Shown here: positions 27,901 through 42,900 of the stretch, piece by piece
Position numbering within the stretch: position 1 is the first letter of the stretch
Layout: each line of letters opens with the position of its first letter
Origin: CAYPYS01 sp964445715
Lineage (GTDB): Bacteria > Omnitrophota > Gorgyraeia > Gorgyraeales > Gorgyraeaceae
Assembly: GCA_964445715.1 (NCBI GenBank)
Contig: CAYULJ010000001.1
Location: forward strand, 1-52,621
DNA length: 52,621 nt
Reading direction: 5' to 3'
Made by a program: the position numbers and the translations under genes
The notes under the pieces: generated by a model
The model's database searches: none
The model's input: the letters and a program-made list of their open reading frames with translations, nothing else
Told to the model about the DNA's origin: nothing

Positions 27901-30900
27901 CTATCGCCTCGATCCTACCTCAAAAGACCCTGCCTATGTAAGAAATAACATCCTCTATATAAATGAAGACATAATGAAACTCCTCCCAATCTGGCTGCAG
28001 GAATCTATATTAGGACATGAGCTTGATCACCTTACGGGAAAAGGTGAGGTAGGTGCTTATATCGGACAAGTATTGAGATTACTTCGCACCTTTAGCGCTC
28101 GCAATGACAAGGAATATATCCTTAATTTAACCCAAGGGAATCTCAGAAATCATACTAGGAGAGTCGCGCAGATAGCGGTTTTACTCGGTCGCCATATGGG
28201 GTTGTCGCGGGAAGAGATCAATGTCATTGAATATCTTGCATTGGTCCATGATTTAGGTGCTTCTCAGGATGTATTTACGCCAGAAGAACTCGATGCGCTG
28301 AAGAAAAAACTTGAAACTCTTGGAATACCCCATGAGGATTACAAAGGTTTTGCGCCTCGGGGCCGATATGAAGAATTTAGAACCCGAGTAAGTGACTTAC
28401 CCGAAGGCACTTTCACAGATAAAGAACAGAGGAATATAATAGGCAGGTTCTATCCTGCAGATAGCACTTTGGCTTTCCTCCGCGAACATGGCCTTCCTGT
28501 AACTCCTGAAGCAGAGCTTATAGTTGGATATCATCATATGTACGATAGGCTTTCACAAGATCCAAGGCTAACGCCTACGAACACTGGATTTGTAAAAATG
28601 GCCCTAGCTATTCTTATTACTGCTGATGTATTTGAAAATGGTAACAATGTGGTTAAGAGAACAACCTGGTTTGACAAGGGGCCTGAATCCCCTGAAGAAA
28701 CACTCGAATTCCTAGAGCAGACATATGCTCAACAAGGGATAGAAGATAGACGTTCCCTGGAGGCATTAAACCAATTAATCGCAGCAGAAAATGAAGAACT
28801 GTTTGATATCGTCCGTGATGCAAGAGATCTTTCTTTGCCAGGCCGACAGGTCAAATATCCTGCTCTTCGAGCCACGCTTACGCGTCCGACAACGCAGGTA
28901 ACATTTGTCATTGAGCTGGCAGATGGTTCTCGCAGGTATTTTTCCCAACGCATAGATCCCGTCATTCTAGATAACGATGAGTCTTTCCAGAGAGCAGTCG
29001 CGGATCTATCCAGAGAATTACAGAGTATTCTTTGGGGCATAGGAGGAGAAAGGGTATGGGTATATTCTTCCAGCAACGCGCCTCAGATAGTTGGACTTAT
29101 AGACGGAGTCATAGGAGAATTCTCTCCTGGTGGCCGCCACCATGATGTAGTCAAGGCGCTTTCCTGGATGTATGGCCGTGAGCGTAAAGACATTACCTTT
29201 CATGTAGATAAGCCTTCCAGAAGACAGACACGTTTCTTTAGAATAGAAAGAGTTATTAATTTCTTAAAGAGGGCTTTCCGCAGGATATTCAGTTTTTATA
29301 TAAGGCGTAAAGAGACAGAAGAGCTTGAAAAACTTTCTAAGGCAAGAGATGTAAGGAACAATATCTCTTCTATAGACGTAGGAGGTTCTGATATAAAGAT
29401 AGCCGCCTATAATAATAGAGGGGAACTAGTGTTCCTGAAGATACATAAAGGAGGCTGGAAGCCTCATACATTTACTCGCGCAGCACAGCATGAAAAAGTA
29501 GTTTTGTCGCTTTTGAGATTGACCCGGCTTGCTATAAGTTTATCCCTTATTCCAGAATCAGAGAGGGATAATGACGTGGATGTTATTATGGCCAGACTGA
29601 AAGAAATAGAGCGCGATAGCAGTGTCGATATAGTAAGTGAAAGCGGTATAAAAAATTTCGTAGAAAGCGCTGAAGAGATCTTGGCTCAGAGAATGGCGCG
29701 CTTGGACGCTATATCTATAAGCTGGCCTGACGTAGTTGTAGATGGACTAGCTGTAGGCGGAGATACATCAAAGACCAGAAATCTTTCCGGACGCAGAGAC
29801 GAAAGGACTAGTCGACCAAAAGACATATATCTCGACGATGAATATTGGGATGAATTCGAAAAACTCATGCCGCTTGCCCAGACCGTATCTCAAAACTTTG
29901 AGAATATACCTGTAACGATACTCAATGATGGCCGCGTAGGTCCTTTTGGAGCAGGAGTTATACTGGGTAGATCAGATATATTAGGCATTGCCCTGGGCAC
30001 AAGCGTTGGTTCTGGAATTTTCACTATAAAAGAATTACCCGATTCCCCTACATATATAGGCCGTATGGATCTACCAGAAGCACCTGTGCCTGACGATGTC
30101 TGGCCGACCGGGCCGATAAGACCTGCTGCGCTTTACATCTCGCAGAAAGGAGTAGCGCGCCTAGCGCCCAGTAAAGGTATTGACCTGGATAGATTTGGAA
30201 ACGATAACCGGGCCAAACTGGAATACGTGCAAGGGTTGGTTGATGAGAACCATCAAGGGGCAATTGAGATATTCGAGCAGATGGGCGAATGGTTGGCAGA
30301 TACAGTGACAAGGGCGCGTTATTACTGGAGTGAAGACGGCATAAAGACTGTTGTGCTATTTGGAAAGGTTACGCAGGGCGCATCAGGAAGGATTATGAGA
30401 GATGTTGCTCAGGGAATAGTAGCCTCCCATGGCATAGAACTCCTTTTCGCCTTTGATCTTACTGATGACAGCGTGGCGAAAAATCTGTCTCATCTGCGTC
30501 CTGAGATCGAGACCATGAGTAATTTAGCAGAGAAAGAGGAAATGACCAATGACCTCACGCAGGACTTTTTCCAGGCCATTGCCGGTTGCTGGCTGGCTAA
30601 TTATAATCTGGGAGCGGGAGATAGAGCTCCTGAACAGACCTCGTTTTCACTTCCTTCTAATGTAGTAGCGGCATTGCAGACACTTTTGCCTGGCGAAAGG
30701 ATCGACGACACAACCCAGGCAAGACAGATATTAATGGGTACTTTCAGGGCATGGGTTGAGGGTATGGCAGGAGTGGAAGATTTGATCGCTTCTCAGAAGA
30801 GAGGCCATGAGCAGGCGCAGGAACTTTGTGAAAGGTTCCTGGCAGTAGTGTCTGTTGGTTTAGCCAATGAATATCAACGCCCTCTTGATGAAATAACCGA

Positions 30901-33900
30901 GTCTGAGTTTGACAGAATGTATGGGGCAATACCGATCATCCTCGCAGGCGGTTTTGGAGAAAGATATTCTCGTAATGGCCTGATGCATAAGTCTATGGGG
31001 CATACGATGCAGGGCGAGACAAACTATCGTTTTGCGCTTTACGGTGGACACTTCTCGCCAAGGGCGCGCCCTGTAGTGACGATAAGTGACTTATCAATCC
31101 GGGCAGTCTTAAAGGATGAGGTATTGTACAGGCTTGACAGAGGCGAGGTGACATTCGATGACCTTATGCCTGTTGAAAAATATAAGATAGCCATCATATC
31201 GGAAGAATTCCTTGACCGCGAAAAGCTGGCGCGTTACTTTACCGAAGATTCTGTAATAGTGCGTTGCAACGGAGATGGTTATGGCGGAGAGTTCATGGAT
31301 GTCATAAGAGAGACCCAGAAAGAGAGCCAGGATGGATTTGCGTATTACATCCGCTTGGATGACGGAAGCGCCCCCAGCATCGATCCCGAACTCCCATGTA
31401 TTCATCTGGTTGCGTGGATGGAAGCAGTGGCCTCCCAGAATCTTATTACCGTAGGACTTAAAAATGATACAGTAATAGCGGGTAAAGGCAATCCTGTCTA
31501 TGATGAGAACGGAATGGTCAAGAACCTGATAGACTGGCGCAATATCTCTTTCGCGGAAAGAAAAGACCTCTTGCTTCAGCTTGTGAAAGATATCCCTGAA
31601 AACAGAGACCTCAGGGTAAGGCTTGAGTTATTCGAAGAACTGGCACCTGAGGAAAGGGCATTGTTGATAGACGAGATACACAATAATATTCCTCTGGACA
31701 GCCGTAATCAGATGCTTATAAACGCCAACTGCGTGGTGCTGCACCGTGGCGCAATACCTTATTTTGCCGAAGTAAAAGAGCATCCGGCGCTGCAGGGCCA
31801 GGTTGATGATCGCAAAGGTATAGCGGAATTCTCTCCCAGGGACGCGATGGTCGTTATCCATTCAGAGTATAAGGAAGGGCGTATTCCATTGGGCCATGTA
31901 GAATTCGAGAGAGGCGTAGACAGCGTGAAGAACGTATGGATACAGAGCGAGTTGTCTCGTTTATGGCAGTCTCAGATTAAAGAGGCCTTAGCAGAGTTTC
32001 CCGGTGTGGATACGGACAGATTAGATTATCTCTTGATTTATGGCGGACCTGGTGGGGCCAGGAATCCTATTGATGTATTAGGGGAGATATTCGGTTCTAA
32101 CCCGGAAGGCATATCGCTGCGCGGGAGAGTTATGCTGGATGCCAACGTGCGGATAGATTCCGGAGTAACGATAGAGGATAGCGTTCTTTTGGGCTCGACT
32201 GCAGTAGCTGAAAGAGCTAATATCAGTAACAGTACATTGCGTAATAGGCAAGTAGGTTCCGGAGATACGGTTGAAAGCGAAATACATTTGCCTGAAGCAG
32301 AAGATACATTATTGAATGATTCTTACTATGAGCGTGGAGGTTCAGGTGTTCCAGAAGAACTATGGGATATCCTGCACGGCGAACCCCTGTTTAGTCCTTT
32401 GACTTCACCTGCCCATAAGACCAACGGACAGATATTAGAAGATATCAGGTATTTGCGTTCCATCGCGCTAGGCGAGGAAGATGATGTCATTGATATAGAT
32501 CGCTCAGAAGACCCTGCTTACGTAACCAATATCATACTTTCCCATATAGGTTTATTTAGCAATCTCTGGACCCAGGATCCTCCGGTTGCAGGGCAGCCAG
32601 TAGTTTCGCCTGTACCTATAGAGGATATACCTTTTGAATTCCCAGAGCCTGAACAGGATAGCCTGGTAAGGGTTTTTGGCAAGCTTGTCTTTGACCCGGT
32701 CAGCAAGTTGATGACGCGCGTTATAGACCAGATAATCATGGCTGGCCCGGTCAGGCTCGCTAATAGTTCGGTCAAGATCGGCAATGGTACATACCTGGAT
32801 GAGGTAGATGTGAACAGCGCTGCTTATATCGGAGATGGATGGGCTATTGTCTCCAGCGAATTAGGACAGAGAGAGCAGGAAGGATTGGTGATTTTAGGTG
32901 ATCATCCTCTGGTGATCGACAAGCGTTCGCGTCGTTATTGGCATCGTTCGCCAGACAGCGGCAGACTAAATAATCCTACTATTATGCAGGATGTCGATAT
33001 ACGGGCAAAAAGGACATACATAGGCCCGGGCGCAGGTGTCGATGTTCCTCATGAAAGGGGCCGTGTACTTAAAGGAGCGGTCCTGAGCGGAGAATACGTG
33101 ATAATCCCTGAAGGCAGAGAGATCACTTCTGATATAGACGGGTTAATGCAGGAGGAAATAGACCTTATCCAGACGCTTTCCTCTGAAACGGTATATAATG
33201 CATCCCACGTCCTGTTGGATGTATTGCAAGGCGAAGATGTCGGAAGGTTTACTTCTGCGGCCACTGCATTGTCTGTATTGATCGCCCAGGATAAGAGGGC
33301 ATTTGTAGAGGACATCCTATCCTGGCTTAGAGCCGAGCACCCTGAATTGAACAATGTCTTGATGCTTAAGATGGTGGCTATATCCCGTATAGTCGATGAG
33401 CAAAAAGTCTTCCGTGGGTTTATATTAGAGCAAGACATTGCGCCTCGTTCTCCTCCTCGGTTTACCAGTTATGATAACATCAGGGCTTCATTGGACATGC
33501 CTGGGTTAGAAGTTTTACAAAGAGTCATAGGTGAGGCTGTTAATGTCGGACTTGACCCGCAGATAATGGGTAAGGTGAAAAAAGGCAGGGTTTATGTATC
33601 ACAGATGACAAACCTTTCCAGCTATCCCACTGCCGAGGAATTAGGTATGGCTATTGCCGCCAATAGCACTCTTAAAAATGTCCAGGATATAACTGTATTA
33701 TTTCAGGCGCGCGCTGATATAAAAAGAGATGGTACTGTCAATCAGGCAGTTGCTCAGGCATTTAGCGAGCGTTTTGGCGTTGAACCGGACCCGGGTTTCA
33801 TTATAGATCTATACCAGGCCTTATTCGGGCCATTGGATGATATTGGATTGCCGGAAGATGAAGAATTCAGCTTCGTGTGCTTCAGGGGGGGCAGGGGCGC

Positions 33901-36900
33901 TGCATGGTTTTTAAAGGAGATGCGTTCTCAGCTGGCTGCAATGGGAGTTGAGCCTGATATGATTATGTTGCCTGGAGCTACGGATGACGGCAGGAGCTGG
34001 TTATTGTGCAGCCTTCTCTTCCGAGCCAGCGGCATGCCTGATATAGGTAAGTCAAATCTCGATATCGCCAGAGATATAAAACTGGCAGAGGTCATAAGCG
34101 GGGGCAACAAGGCACAGCGTATAAACAGGATAAGTGACCTAAGGGTTTGGGAGAATGAAAGACACCCTCTATGGATCGCCTTGACTGAATATGCCGCTGA
34201 AACAGGACATCGGGATAAAGTAGATACTATACTGGGATATTTTGATAATTTCTGGAACGAACTCCAGAGGATAAGGAAAGAGATTAATCCTGAGGAGGCA
34301 AAGGAGACTGCTATCCATACCCTGACAGAGCTCAGGGAAGCTATGCTGATAGGCGAAGTAGTTGTCGGCTCAAGGAAGATCTGGGGAAATTTTGTCAGTA
34401 ATATTGGTCGCTATGCATCTTTAAACGGATATAAGTTTAGTGCAGATGAAAGCCGTCAGCTTGAGAGAATATATGATGTCTTAAGACATCCAGTAGAAGA
34501 ATTTAGCCGCGCTGATCTCGAAGATTCACTGGATGAATATATCTCAGCCCTGTCTGATACAGCCAGAAGAGAACTTCTCTATGCGCTCTTCTGCGCTAAC
34601 ATGGAAATCCCTGACTTCGGTATCCCTGCGCGTAGTATAATCCTTGTTGGCTCTTTTGTTGGCGTTATGCAAGAGAGCGGGTATGGCGCGGAAGAGCGTC
34701 ATTTAGCCTGGCAGGAAGCCATTGACGAAATAGGTAACCTCCTGGAAATCCAGGGCAAGGTAATACCTGCTACTTCCTCAAGATACCATCTCTCAGGATT
34801 GTGTTTCCCCGACCAGGAAATCCTCTCAGAAGACGCTTATAACGAGGTTCCTAAAAAAGGTAACTATTATTACACAAGACTAATGCCTCACCCGTTGAGA
34901 TTAGAAGATAAGCGCAGGATGCGCACTGCTGACCTTGAAGAGAAAAGGATAATCCTCGATGAAGTGGGAGGGCCGATTTCTGAGATTACTACAAATCCAG
35001 AGGCAGTCGAGGCTATAGAAAAAGCTCCTCTGGTTTTATTCTTCCCTACTACATTGGTTTCCAATATAGGCTCTGCCCTGATCGCTCCTGGTATTGGCGA
35101 TGCGATAGAATCTTCCGATGGCTTAGGTATCTATATCCCCAATGCCCGTCTCGAGAATGATCCACCAGGGACGACTGCCTCTGTTATGCTTGATGACTTG
35201 ATCAGGATGATGTCCTTGCAATTTCGGGCAGATCTTTCAGAAAATGGACTTGCTAATGCCCCTGACTATTTAGATTATGTCCTTTTAAGGGTTCCGTGCC
35301 TATATAATGCCTACAGGGCCTGGGTTAAGGGAGAAACAGGTGAGATAGTCGAGACAGGTTATGTTGCTGATGCTATGGACGAGATAAAATCCACAGGGGT
35401 TTCAGTGGTAGGGTTGGATATAGAGGACCCAAAGATGACCTCTAAGGGTAAGTTCCTTGCCCCACCTTTGACCAGGACAATATTACAACTTTATCGTCTT
35501 AGACAGTTGGGCGTTGATATAGAAGGAGACGCTCTTGTCTTTGGGCCAGATGATGGCCGGTCTCCTTCTGCTGTTAGTCTTAGCAGTACTCACATGGAGG
35601 CTATGGAGAGCCGGTTGCAACAGATAGGCATTCCTCCTCAGGTGCCTCAGGAAATCATTGCGCGCCTAAGAAAAGGATTACAGAGCCCTGCGGACTATTG
35701 GTTCTATGAGCGCGCAAAGAGGGCTTTGCAGCTAGGCTGGGATACAGATGTCTTGTCCAGAGAGGAATGGCTTAGTCGCATAGAGCGGCCAGAAGAGGGT
35801 TTGAGCGAAGAGGATTCTAGGTTAGTCAATGTCATTACGCCTGTAGATGCCTATGATAAGGACGGAAATCTAGACCCTAAAAATACCAGCACAAGAGAAG
35901 AAACAGCCAGGCGTTTGGCTTTGAGAATGGCTATCGGCAGAAAACAAGCAATTATTACTGCTAAGGCCTTAGATGAACTTGTGAATAAAGATCTCGAGAT
36001 ATATGGGCCAATAAGAGGGGCAGTGATTGGACTCATGATAGAAGAAGGCTGGCCTGAGCCAGAGAGGATGGCAGATGACTTATTGCTTGATTTATTCGAA
36101 GTTTACTTGGATAGCGGAGCTACTCGTTTCCTGCCCCAGAGAGAAGTAGTTAATCAAACCGAATTATTATTAGATACAGACTATGCAAGAGGCTTTGATG
36201 ACAGAATAATCGAGCATATTAATAGTGTTATCTTTGGAGAAGGGTCAGTTAGTGAAGGTATTAGGACTGAAAGAGCGAGTTTACCTGAGGCGGAAGATAG
36301 CATAGTCAATCTATTTAGGATTCAAAACGGAGACAGTTTAATTGTTACTAAGATACAAGTCTGCCCTCTTGGCAAAGTCAAGACTGATAGACGGATTAGA
36401 GAAAGATTAGCTGTTCTTATGAATGATGCGTTTGATGATTTAGGCATAGGGCCTAACTCCGAAAATGGTAAGATGAGAGTAAAGGCTACTGCTACTGGAA
36501 CTACTTCCACTGATATAACATTAATAATGCCTGATGGGAGCACTATCGAGAAAGATAGGGCTATCCTAAATATATTCTCCCAAGATCATATTCGGGTAGA
36601 ATTTTATGGCGATGAAGTGATGAGCGGTAATGATAAATCTGTAACAGATCTTAAAGCAAGATCTCCAGAACTCGATCTAGAAGTGGTAAGCGTAGATAAA
36701 GGCTTGAACGAAGGAGATATTATTAAATTAGAGCAGAGAGGCGTGAAGCTGGTAAGAGATGAAGATGGCAATGTTATCTCTGGGCATGAGGCTGTTGCAT
36801 ATCAGCTGGATAGAGAACTCGAGATCTTAGTTGGAGAGTTTGATGAGGAGAATATTCTTAAGAGGATATATAAGCGTCAGGAAAAAGAGAAATCAAGTCG

Positions 36901-39900
36901 TATCAATGCAATGATAGATACTGGCGTTACTACATCAGGCGCACCTGGTGACCCAGTGATCGGCGTAAGGTTTAAGCTAGACCATGAAAATGGAGAGATT
37001 AAAGATAAGAGGTTAGAGCTCCATCCATTGTTAGAAGAAAGACTTTCGCAGATAGAAGACAACGAGAATTATAGAATTATACTAACCGCTTTGCTGCTGA
37101 AAGAATTGGGTCATTTTGATGAGTGGAATTATGCAGACTTACTTCCGTTGGCATTCCTGACCCAACAATATATAACTAATCCGGATGATCCAGAGATTGC
37201 AAGAAGATTAGCTGAGCTGCAGCTTGCCTTTGAGGCCCCGAAATATCAAATCCTATATGACTATTTAGTTCAGAATCTTGGTGCAGGTGAGCATGCCCGC
37301 GCAATTCAAGTCTTGACTGAAATGATTGAAGCAGAGACTGACGAATTCTTGCAAGACATGCTCAAAGGCCTCAGGACTTTCATGCTAAATGTCGGAGAAC
37401 AGGGCATAAAGAAAGCCGCGGCTTATGACCTTAGTCAGGGCATTGGTCCGATTGCAAAAGCAATAGAGATGAGTCTGGATAAACTCAATGATGAATTAGT
37501 AGATAGAGCCGTAGATGAAGCGATAGTGCCTGAGCAGTCCACAGACGAAGTCCTGCTCGGCGCGACTGTGCCGATTATCAGACGAGCACATCGCGCTAAA
37601 CTTGCCTTGCTATTAATAAGCGCTTTTGGATTAACCCAGATATCCGCAAGCCCGATGAGCCCAGGGATCCTGACTGATTGGTTGCCTTACATAGGTGGCT
37701 TGGTAGCTCTTGGAATACTAATTGTGAGATTTGGGATTTTACAAGTTGGCAGAGTGAAATTAAAAAATCAAATTAATGGAGATATACAGATTCTTAAAAG
37801 CCATCATGCCAAAAAAGGATATGCTAAGCGCGGAGTTGCTGCTGCAAAGGGAGCAAGCGAGACAGAATCATGGAGAGTTACTCAAGTCGATAGAGCCCGA
37901 AGAGAGGCCAGAAGCTTGCGAGAACAAGCTCTTAGCTCAGAAGGTGATGCTGTATGGGACGGGAAGCAATGGCTTCCTCTTGTTGGCTCGGAGCAGAAAC
38001 AACAAGACTTGCTAACACGAGCTGAAGAGGCATATTGGACGGCAGAGGGTAAAGGCCTGAGACACGGACAGAGAATACATGAACTAGAAAAAATAATTAA
38101 AGAACGGGAGAGAGAATTAAAACAGACTTTGTCAGATTTAAATAGAGCACGCATACGCCTAAAGATAGATCTAAAGCGTTTAAAGAAAGAACATAATCAT
38201 CTAAAGATAGCTTTAATATCTATTAAGGATATGATTATAGGCATGATCCCAGTCTCGGGCATTCTTGTAGCAATCGGATGGGCTGTAAATTTCTTAAACA
38301 ATCGCCTAAATGTAATTAAAAGATCTTCTGATGTACTAATTAAAGCGACCCAGACACCTGAGGTAATAGCTCCTGTAACTCATGTAACTCAAATCCCAGA
38401 TTGGGCTGTAATTCCTATTATAATTGGTGTTGTAGTTGTTGGTGCTGCACTTGCTGTTGGAATTCCTGTTGGGGCAAGCCTTATTGGTGACAAAATCCAT
38501 GGATCTTCTGATAAAGACAATAAAGAAGGCAAAGACATTTCTTCTTCTGATACCTTGAAGTCTCTCGGCATAACTGCTTTAATTACTGCAACAACAGTTA
38601 CAGCAAGCTGCCTGACCCGCTCAATGCCTGTATTTGCCGCAGGCCTTGTTCTTCTTCTGCCTCTATACATGTTCACAAACCTTTTCTTAAAACTCAAGAG
38701 GACAGAGGAAAGACTTGCCTCCCAGGAGACAAGGGCAGGTCCATATGAAGCCACAGGGCTATTCGAAAATAATGCAACCGCTGACAATAACTTAACCCAC
38801 CTTGCAACTACGATAGATGATATAATTTACTACCACCCGATAGAAATCACAAACTACCACCCAATAGAGCAATACCAGATATTCATACATGAATTGACGC
38901 ACCGGGTATTTGGAGCTAATGAAGGAATCGCATATTTTGTGCAGGGTGTAGCAGGTACACTTGTCTTGGTCCCGTTCGAGCTAATCCTACGTACAATAGG
39001 AACAGGTAGAAATCTCATACAGCGAATAGGAAATTACGGCAGGACTGTCCTTAGATTAGTTTCCACAGGAAATCTTTCCCAAAATCTTTTTTTTGACTTA
39101 CTTAAGAAAGCGTTTTCAAAAGTCCGAGGCCTTGCTCCCGAAGAGGAGCTAGAACTGCATTTGCAAAACTTGCGTGATAAAAATGCATGGGTACGAAGCA
39201 CTGCAGTAAAGGTATTAAGAGAGACTAAAGACCGCCGGGTCATTGATGGAATATTGGAAATCGTAGAGGATGAGGATGAGAATATAGAAATACGTTCTGA
39301 AGCAGCAACGCTCCTGGGAGAGATCAGGAATCGTCGACCGGTAGATGGATTAGTAGAACTTTTACTGGATAGCGCTAAAGAGGAAAAGCTGCTTTCTAAA
39401 AAGCCAGTTCCCAGGGAAGATATAGATCTGGCAATAGCATTAAAAAATATGCGCTGTGCTATAGCAGAGGCCTTAGGAAAAATTGGAGGCCGTAGTGCGA
39501 GAGACGGCCTATTAAAGGCCTCAAGAGACAACAATCCGTCAATACGTTTTCATGTAGCAAGGGCATTGGGAGAGACAGGAGACCATGAAGCAGAGGAAGG
39601 ATTATTGAGGCTATTAGATGATGAAAAGGCATTTGTACGTGATGCTGCAGCAGAGGTATTGGGAAAGATTGGGAATTCTGGAGACTCTAGAATAGAAGAG
39701 AAGTTAATGAGATTATTAACTGATGAAGATGAACATGTACGTTTTTCTACAGTTAAAGGTATTGGAAATTTAGAATTTGTAGATGGATTGATAACAGCAT
39801 TGGCAGTTGATGATCGATTCGTCCGTAGAATAGCTACGCAACTGTTAAGAGAGCTGGGAGAAAAACAAGTCATAAGGACCGGTGATAGACGTGTTGTAGG

Positions 39901-42900
39901 GTCATTGATAGAACACGTAGATGACGTAGATGGAGTTGTTAGGAAAAATGCTCTAGATGCATTGGTAGTGCTAGGAGATGAGGATACCATATTTCTTTTA
40001 TGTCAAGTTTTATCAGGTGTTCCTGAAACAGAGGTCGTTTCTATTGCTGACGATCACGACTCAATAGTCGAATACTATCAGCCGTTAGTTTATGACAGGT
40101 TTAGTATGGCAAGTGTTACGTTGCTTGGCGAAGAAACAAGAGTTAGTCCACTAAAACAAAGAATTCCTGATGCGATAGATACAATTTTTGAGAGACTCAG
40201 GAAGCAAAGAGCAGAGAGAAAATTTAATATGGGACAGCTCAATAATCAGAGATTAGGTGAGTTTTTGCATTGGTTAGAAGAGATACCTTTAGATGATGGC
40301 ACATGTCTAGGCGATCATATAGTAGCTTTTGGTGGTGCACCGAGGGATGCATATATAGAGAAGAAACTTGTTGATATAGATGTAACGGTCAAAATTCCTT
40401 TGACAGACCAAGAGAGGGTCGCTTTCTTAGGGACTCGTAGTATGGTTAATGAAAGAGTATATTCATATGCTAAGGAGAAGCTACAACTATTAGCAGAGGC
40501 ATTAGGAGTAGATTGCGAGCTATTTCTTCAGCCTCCAAGTGCAGAAAATAGAATAATGTGGCGGGGAGAATCTGGAGAAATAGAGATACAATATTCTGGT
40601 CCAACAGTTCCTACGGCTGCGCTTAGAGAAAACCAAGAAGAGAAAGTATATTTAAAGAGGGCGTTTGTTGATACAAACACAGGGATTTTATATTCGTCAA
40701 GAACAGGCCCAGCCTTATCACAGATGGCGTTAGACTATAAAGGAAATGTATATGGGCGCGTTCATGCGTTAGATGATTTTGATAATGGAATAGTGAGTAT
40801 AGCAGGAGATGGGCATAATTTTACCATAGGGCTTATACTGCGACTATTACGGTTAAAACATGAATTCGAATTTAGAGTCTTAAAGAATGATTACCAATTA
40901 GTTATTGATACGCTTAAGAGAATGAGCTTGTCAAAGGGAGATGGGGCAATGCCTTCCTATGTTAAAAAGGCTACAAGTGATCAGGTAGATAAACTAATTA
41001 GAGTGGCACAGGATCCGCAGGCTACCCATGAGGAATTAATCGCATTAGGGATATATGAGTTATTGAAGGATATATGGGATATTGATATGCAAGGGGATAT
41101 AGAAGCAATGATTGACAGCGAAGGCCCGGCCAATTCTATTTGGCTGCAGGCCCTTTCTTCTATTGTTTATGTCACCTTACCTTACCTTGCATATTTGTCC
41201 CAGTGGGCTGTGCTACTTCTCCCATTTCTTTTTTATTTTCTTGGCCATGAAGACCTCCCCCTCCCTGTTTTAGGTCATGGCGCGCTGGCGATGTCTATCA
41301 TGGGCATAGGCCTTGATGTAAATCCCCAAGCAGTGGTAGAGTTCCCTAAAAAACTCGCCGGACAAAAGAAGTATAAAATTGTTGTTTTATGTGAGTCAAA
41401 TGCATTCCGCAGTCCTATCTTAGAAGATAGGTTGCTTGAGAGCATAGAAAAAAGAGGATGGGAAGAGTTCTATGATGTTATATCTCGCGGAATGCACCAT
41501 CTAGCTGAAGGCCAGAGCGAACGCTTAAAAAGAGATATTCGCGCTACCTTAAGAGCAAATTGGGAATATTCTGAACGCGTTAGAATGCTCATGGATATAA
41601 CTATTCCTCAACAAATATCTGAGGAAGATGTCAAAGACGCAAGTCTTATCCTGGTAGCGACTCACGGAGAAAAAGAAAGCATTTTAAATATGTATCCTCA
41701 TATGGAAGGAAGAGTTATTTTAATAACTCAGTTTATATCAGAAAAGGACCCTGTCTATGGAAAATTATTACATGGCGAGGATGTGCCAGATTTAAGAGAG
41801 AACATTCCTGGCTTAGGAAAGATCGGAGCGGAAGAACTTTGGAGAATATATAATAAGGTCCTGACAGGACTTAGCGGGTATCTGAAAACGGCGCGCCATC
41901 ATGAATTTATGGCAAACACTAGCGTACATATCATTCGGAAAAATAATCAAGCTTTCATTTATCACTGGGATACTGGAGAGATCGTTTACTTTGACTGGGG
42001 AGAAGGAAGGGGGCTTACCGAAGAGGAGTTTTCAAGCTTGGACAGGGTTACGATAGGGCATATTAGAGCAGCAAGCAAGCTCAACATAGGCGGGAGACCC
42101 AGATTTAATTTAATAAAACACAGAGGCAAGGAGATAGAATTTGATGTTATTCAGGGACAGGTAACAGAGATTAGAATTACAGAGTCCATAGGTGGACCCG
42201 AAGTCATAAGACCACTTCTTATATATATTATCGAAGATGACGGCGGATTAAAACTCGTAGATTCTCGCGGCAAGTTAAGCAAGAGCGTGATGATGGAATT
42301 CAAAGGCCATAGAATATTAGTAAGAGGGGAGAGAGTCTGTGTTGGTAAGGATGGAACTGTGGCTTTAGGCTTGGACCGAACGTACAAAAACAGAAAAGGT
42401 AAAGATGCAGTGTCGAATAAGTGGGTTGAACTTGGGGATAAAAGATTGCATGGGGCAAGATTTGAAGCAGAGTTCGATTGGACAAGTACACGGAACAATA
42501 CGCACGCAGACTATTATATGTCGAGGATGCGATTTGCAGACGAGGACGGAAAGCCGACTCTGGATTATAGAGGCAATCCTATTGTGAATTATCAGGGAAA
42601 TCCTCTTACGCTTGAGATAATGCCTGCTTTAGAGAGGCATCAGTGGGATGTAAGAAGGCAGATAGCCAGATTATATCCTATACGAGAAAGGGATTTGGAT
42701 GAAAAGACAAAAGGCGGAAGATTTAGATATGCTATTTTCGATAATATTACAGGCAGGTGGAAAGGCCAGGCCAAAGGCGATAAAGAGGATACCCGTTACC
42801 TATGGTCTGAGATCAATCTTGATGTATTGGATGGGACTGCGGATAGTCATCTTTTCGGGCCAAGACTTAATCAAGATGCAAATCTGTTAATACTTCGGGA

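Noticed and set aside
39034..39534. Antisense open frames of up to 166 residues, notably within the HEAT region
   Set aside because: They lie opposite strongly coding sequence with clear domain content, lack recognisable proteins and recur wherever codon use favours them.
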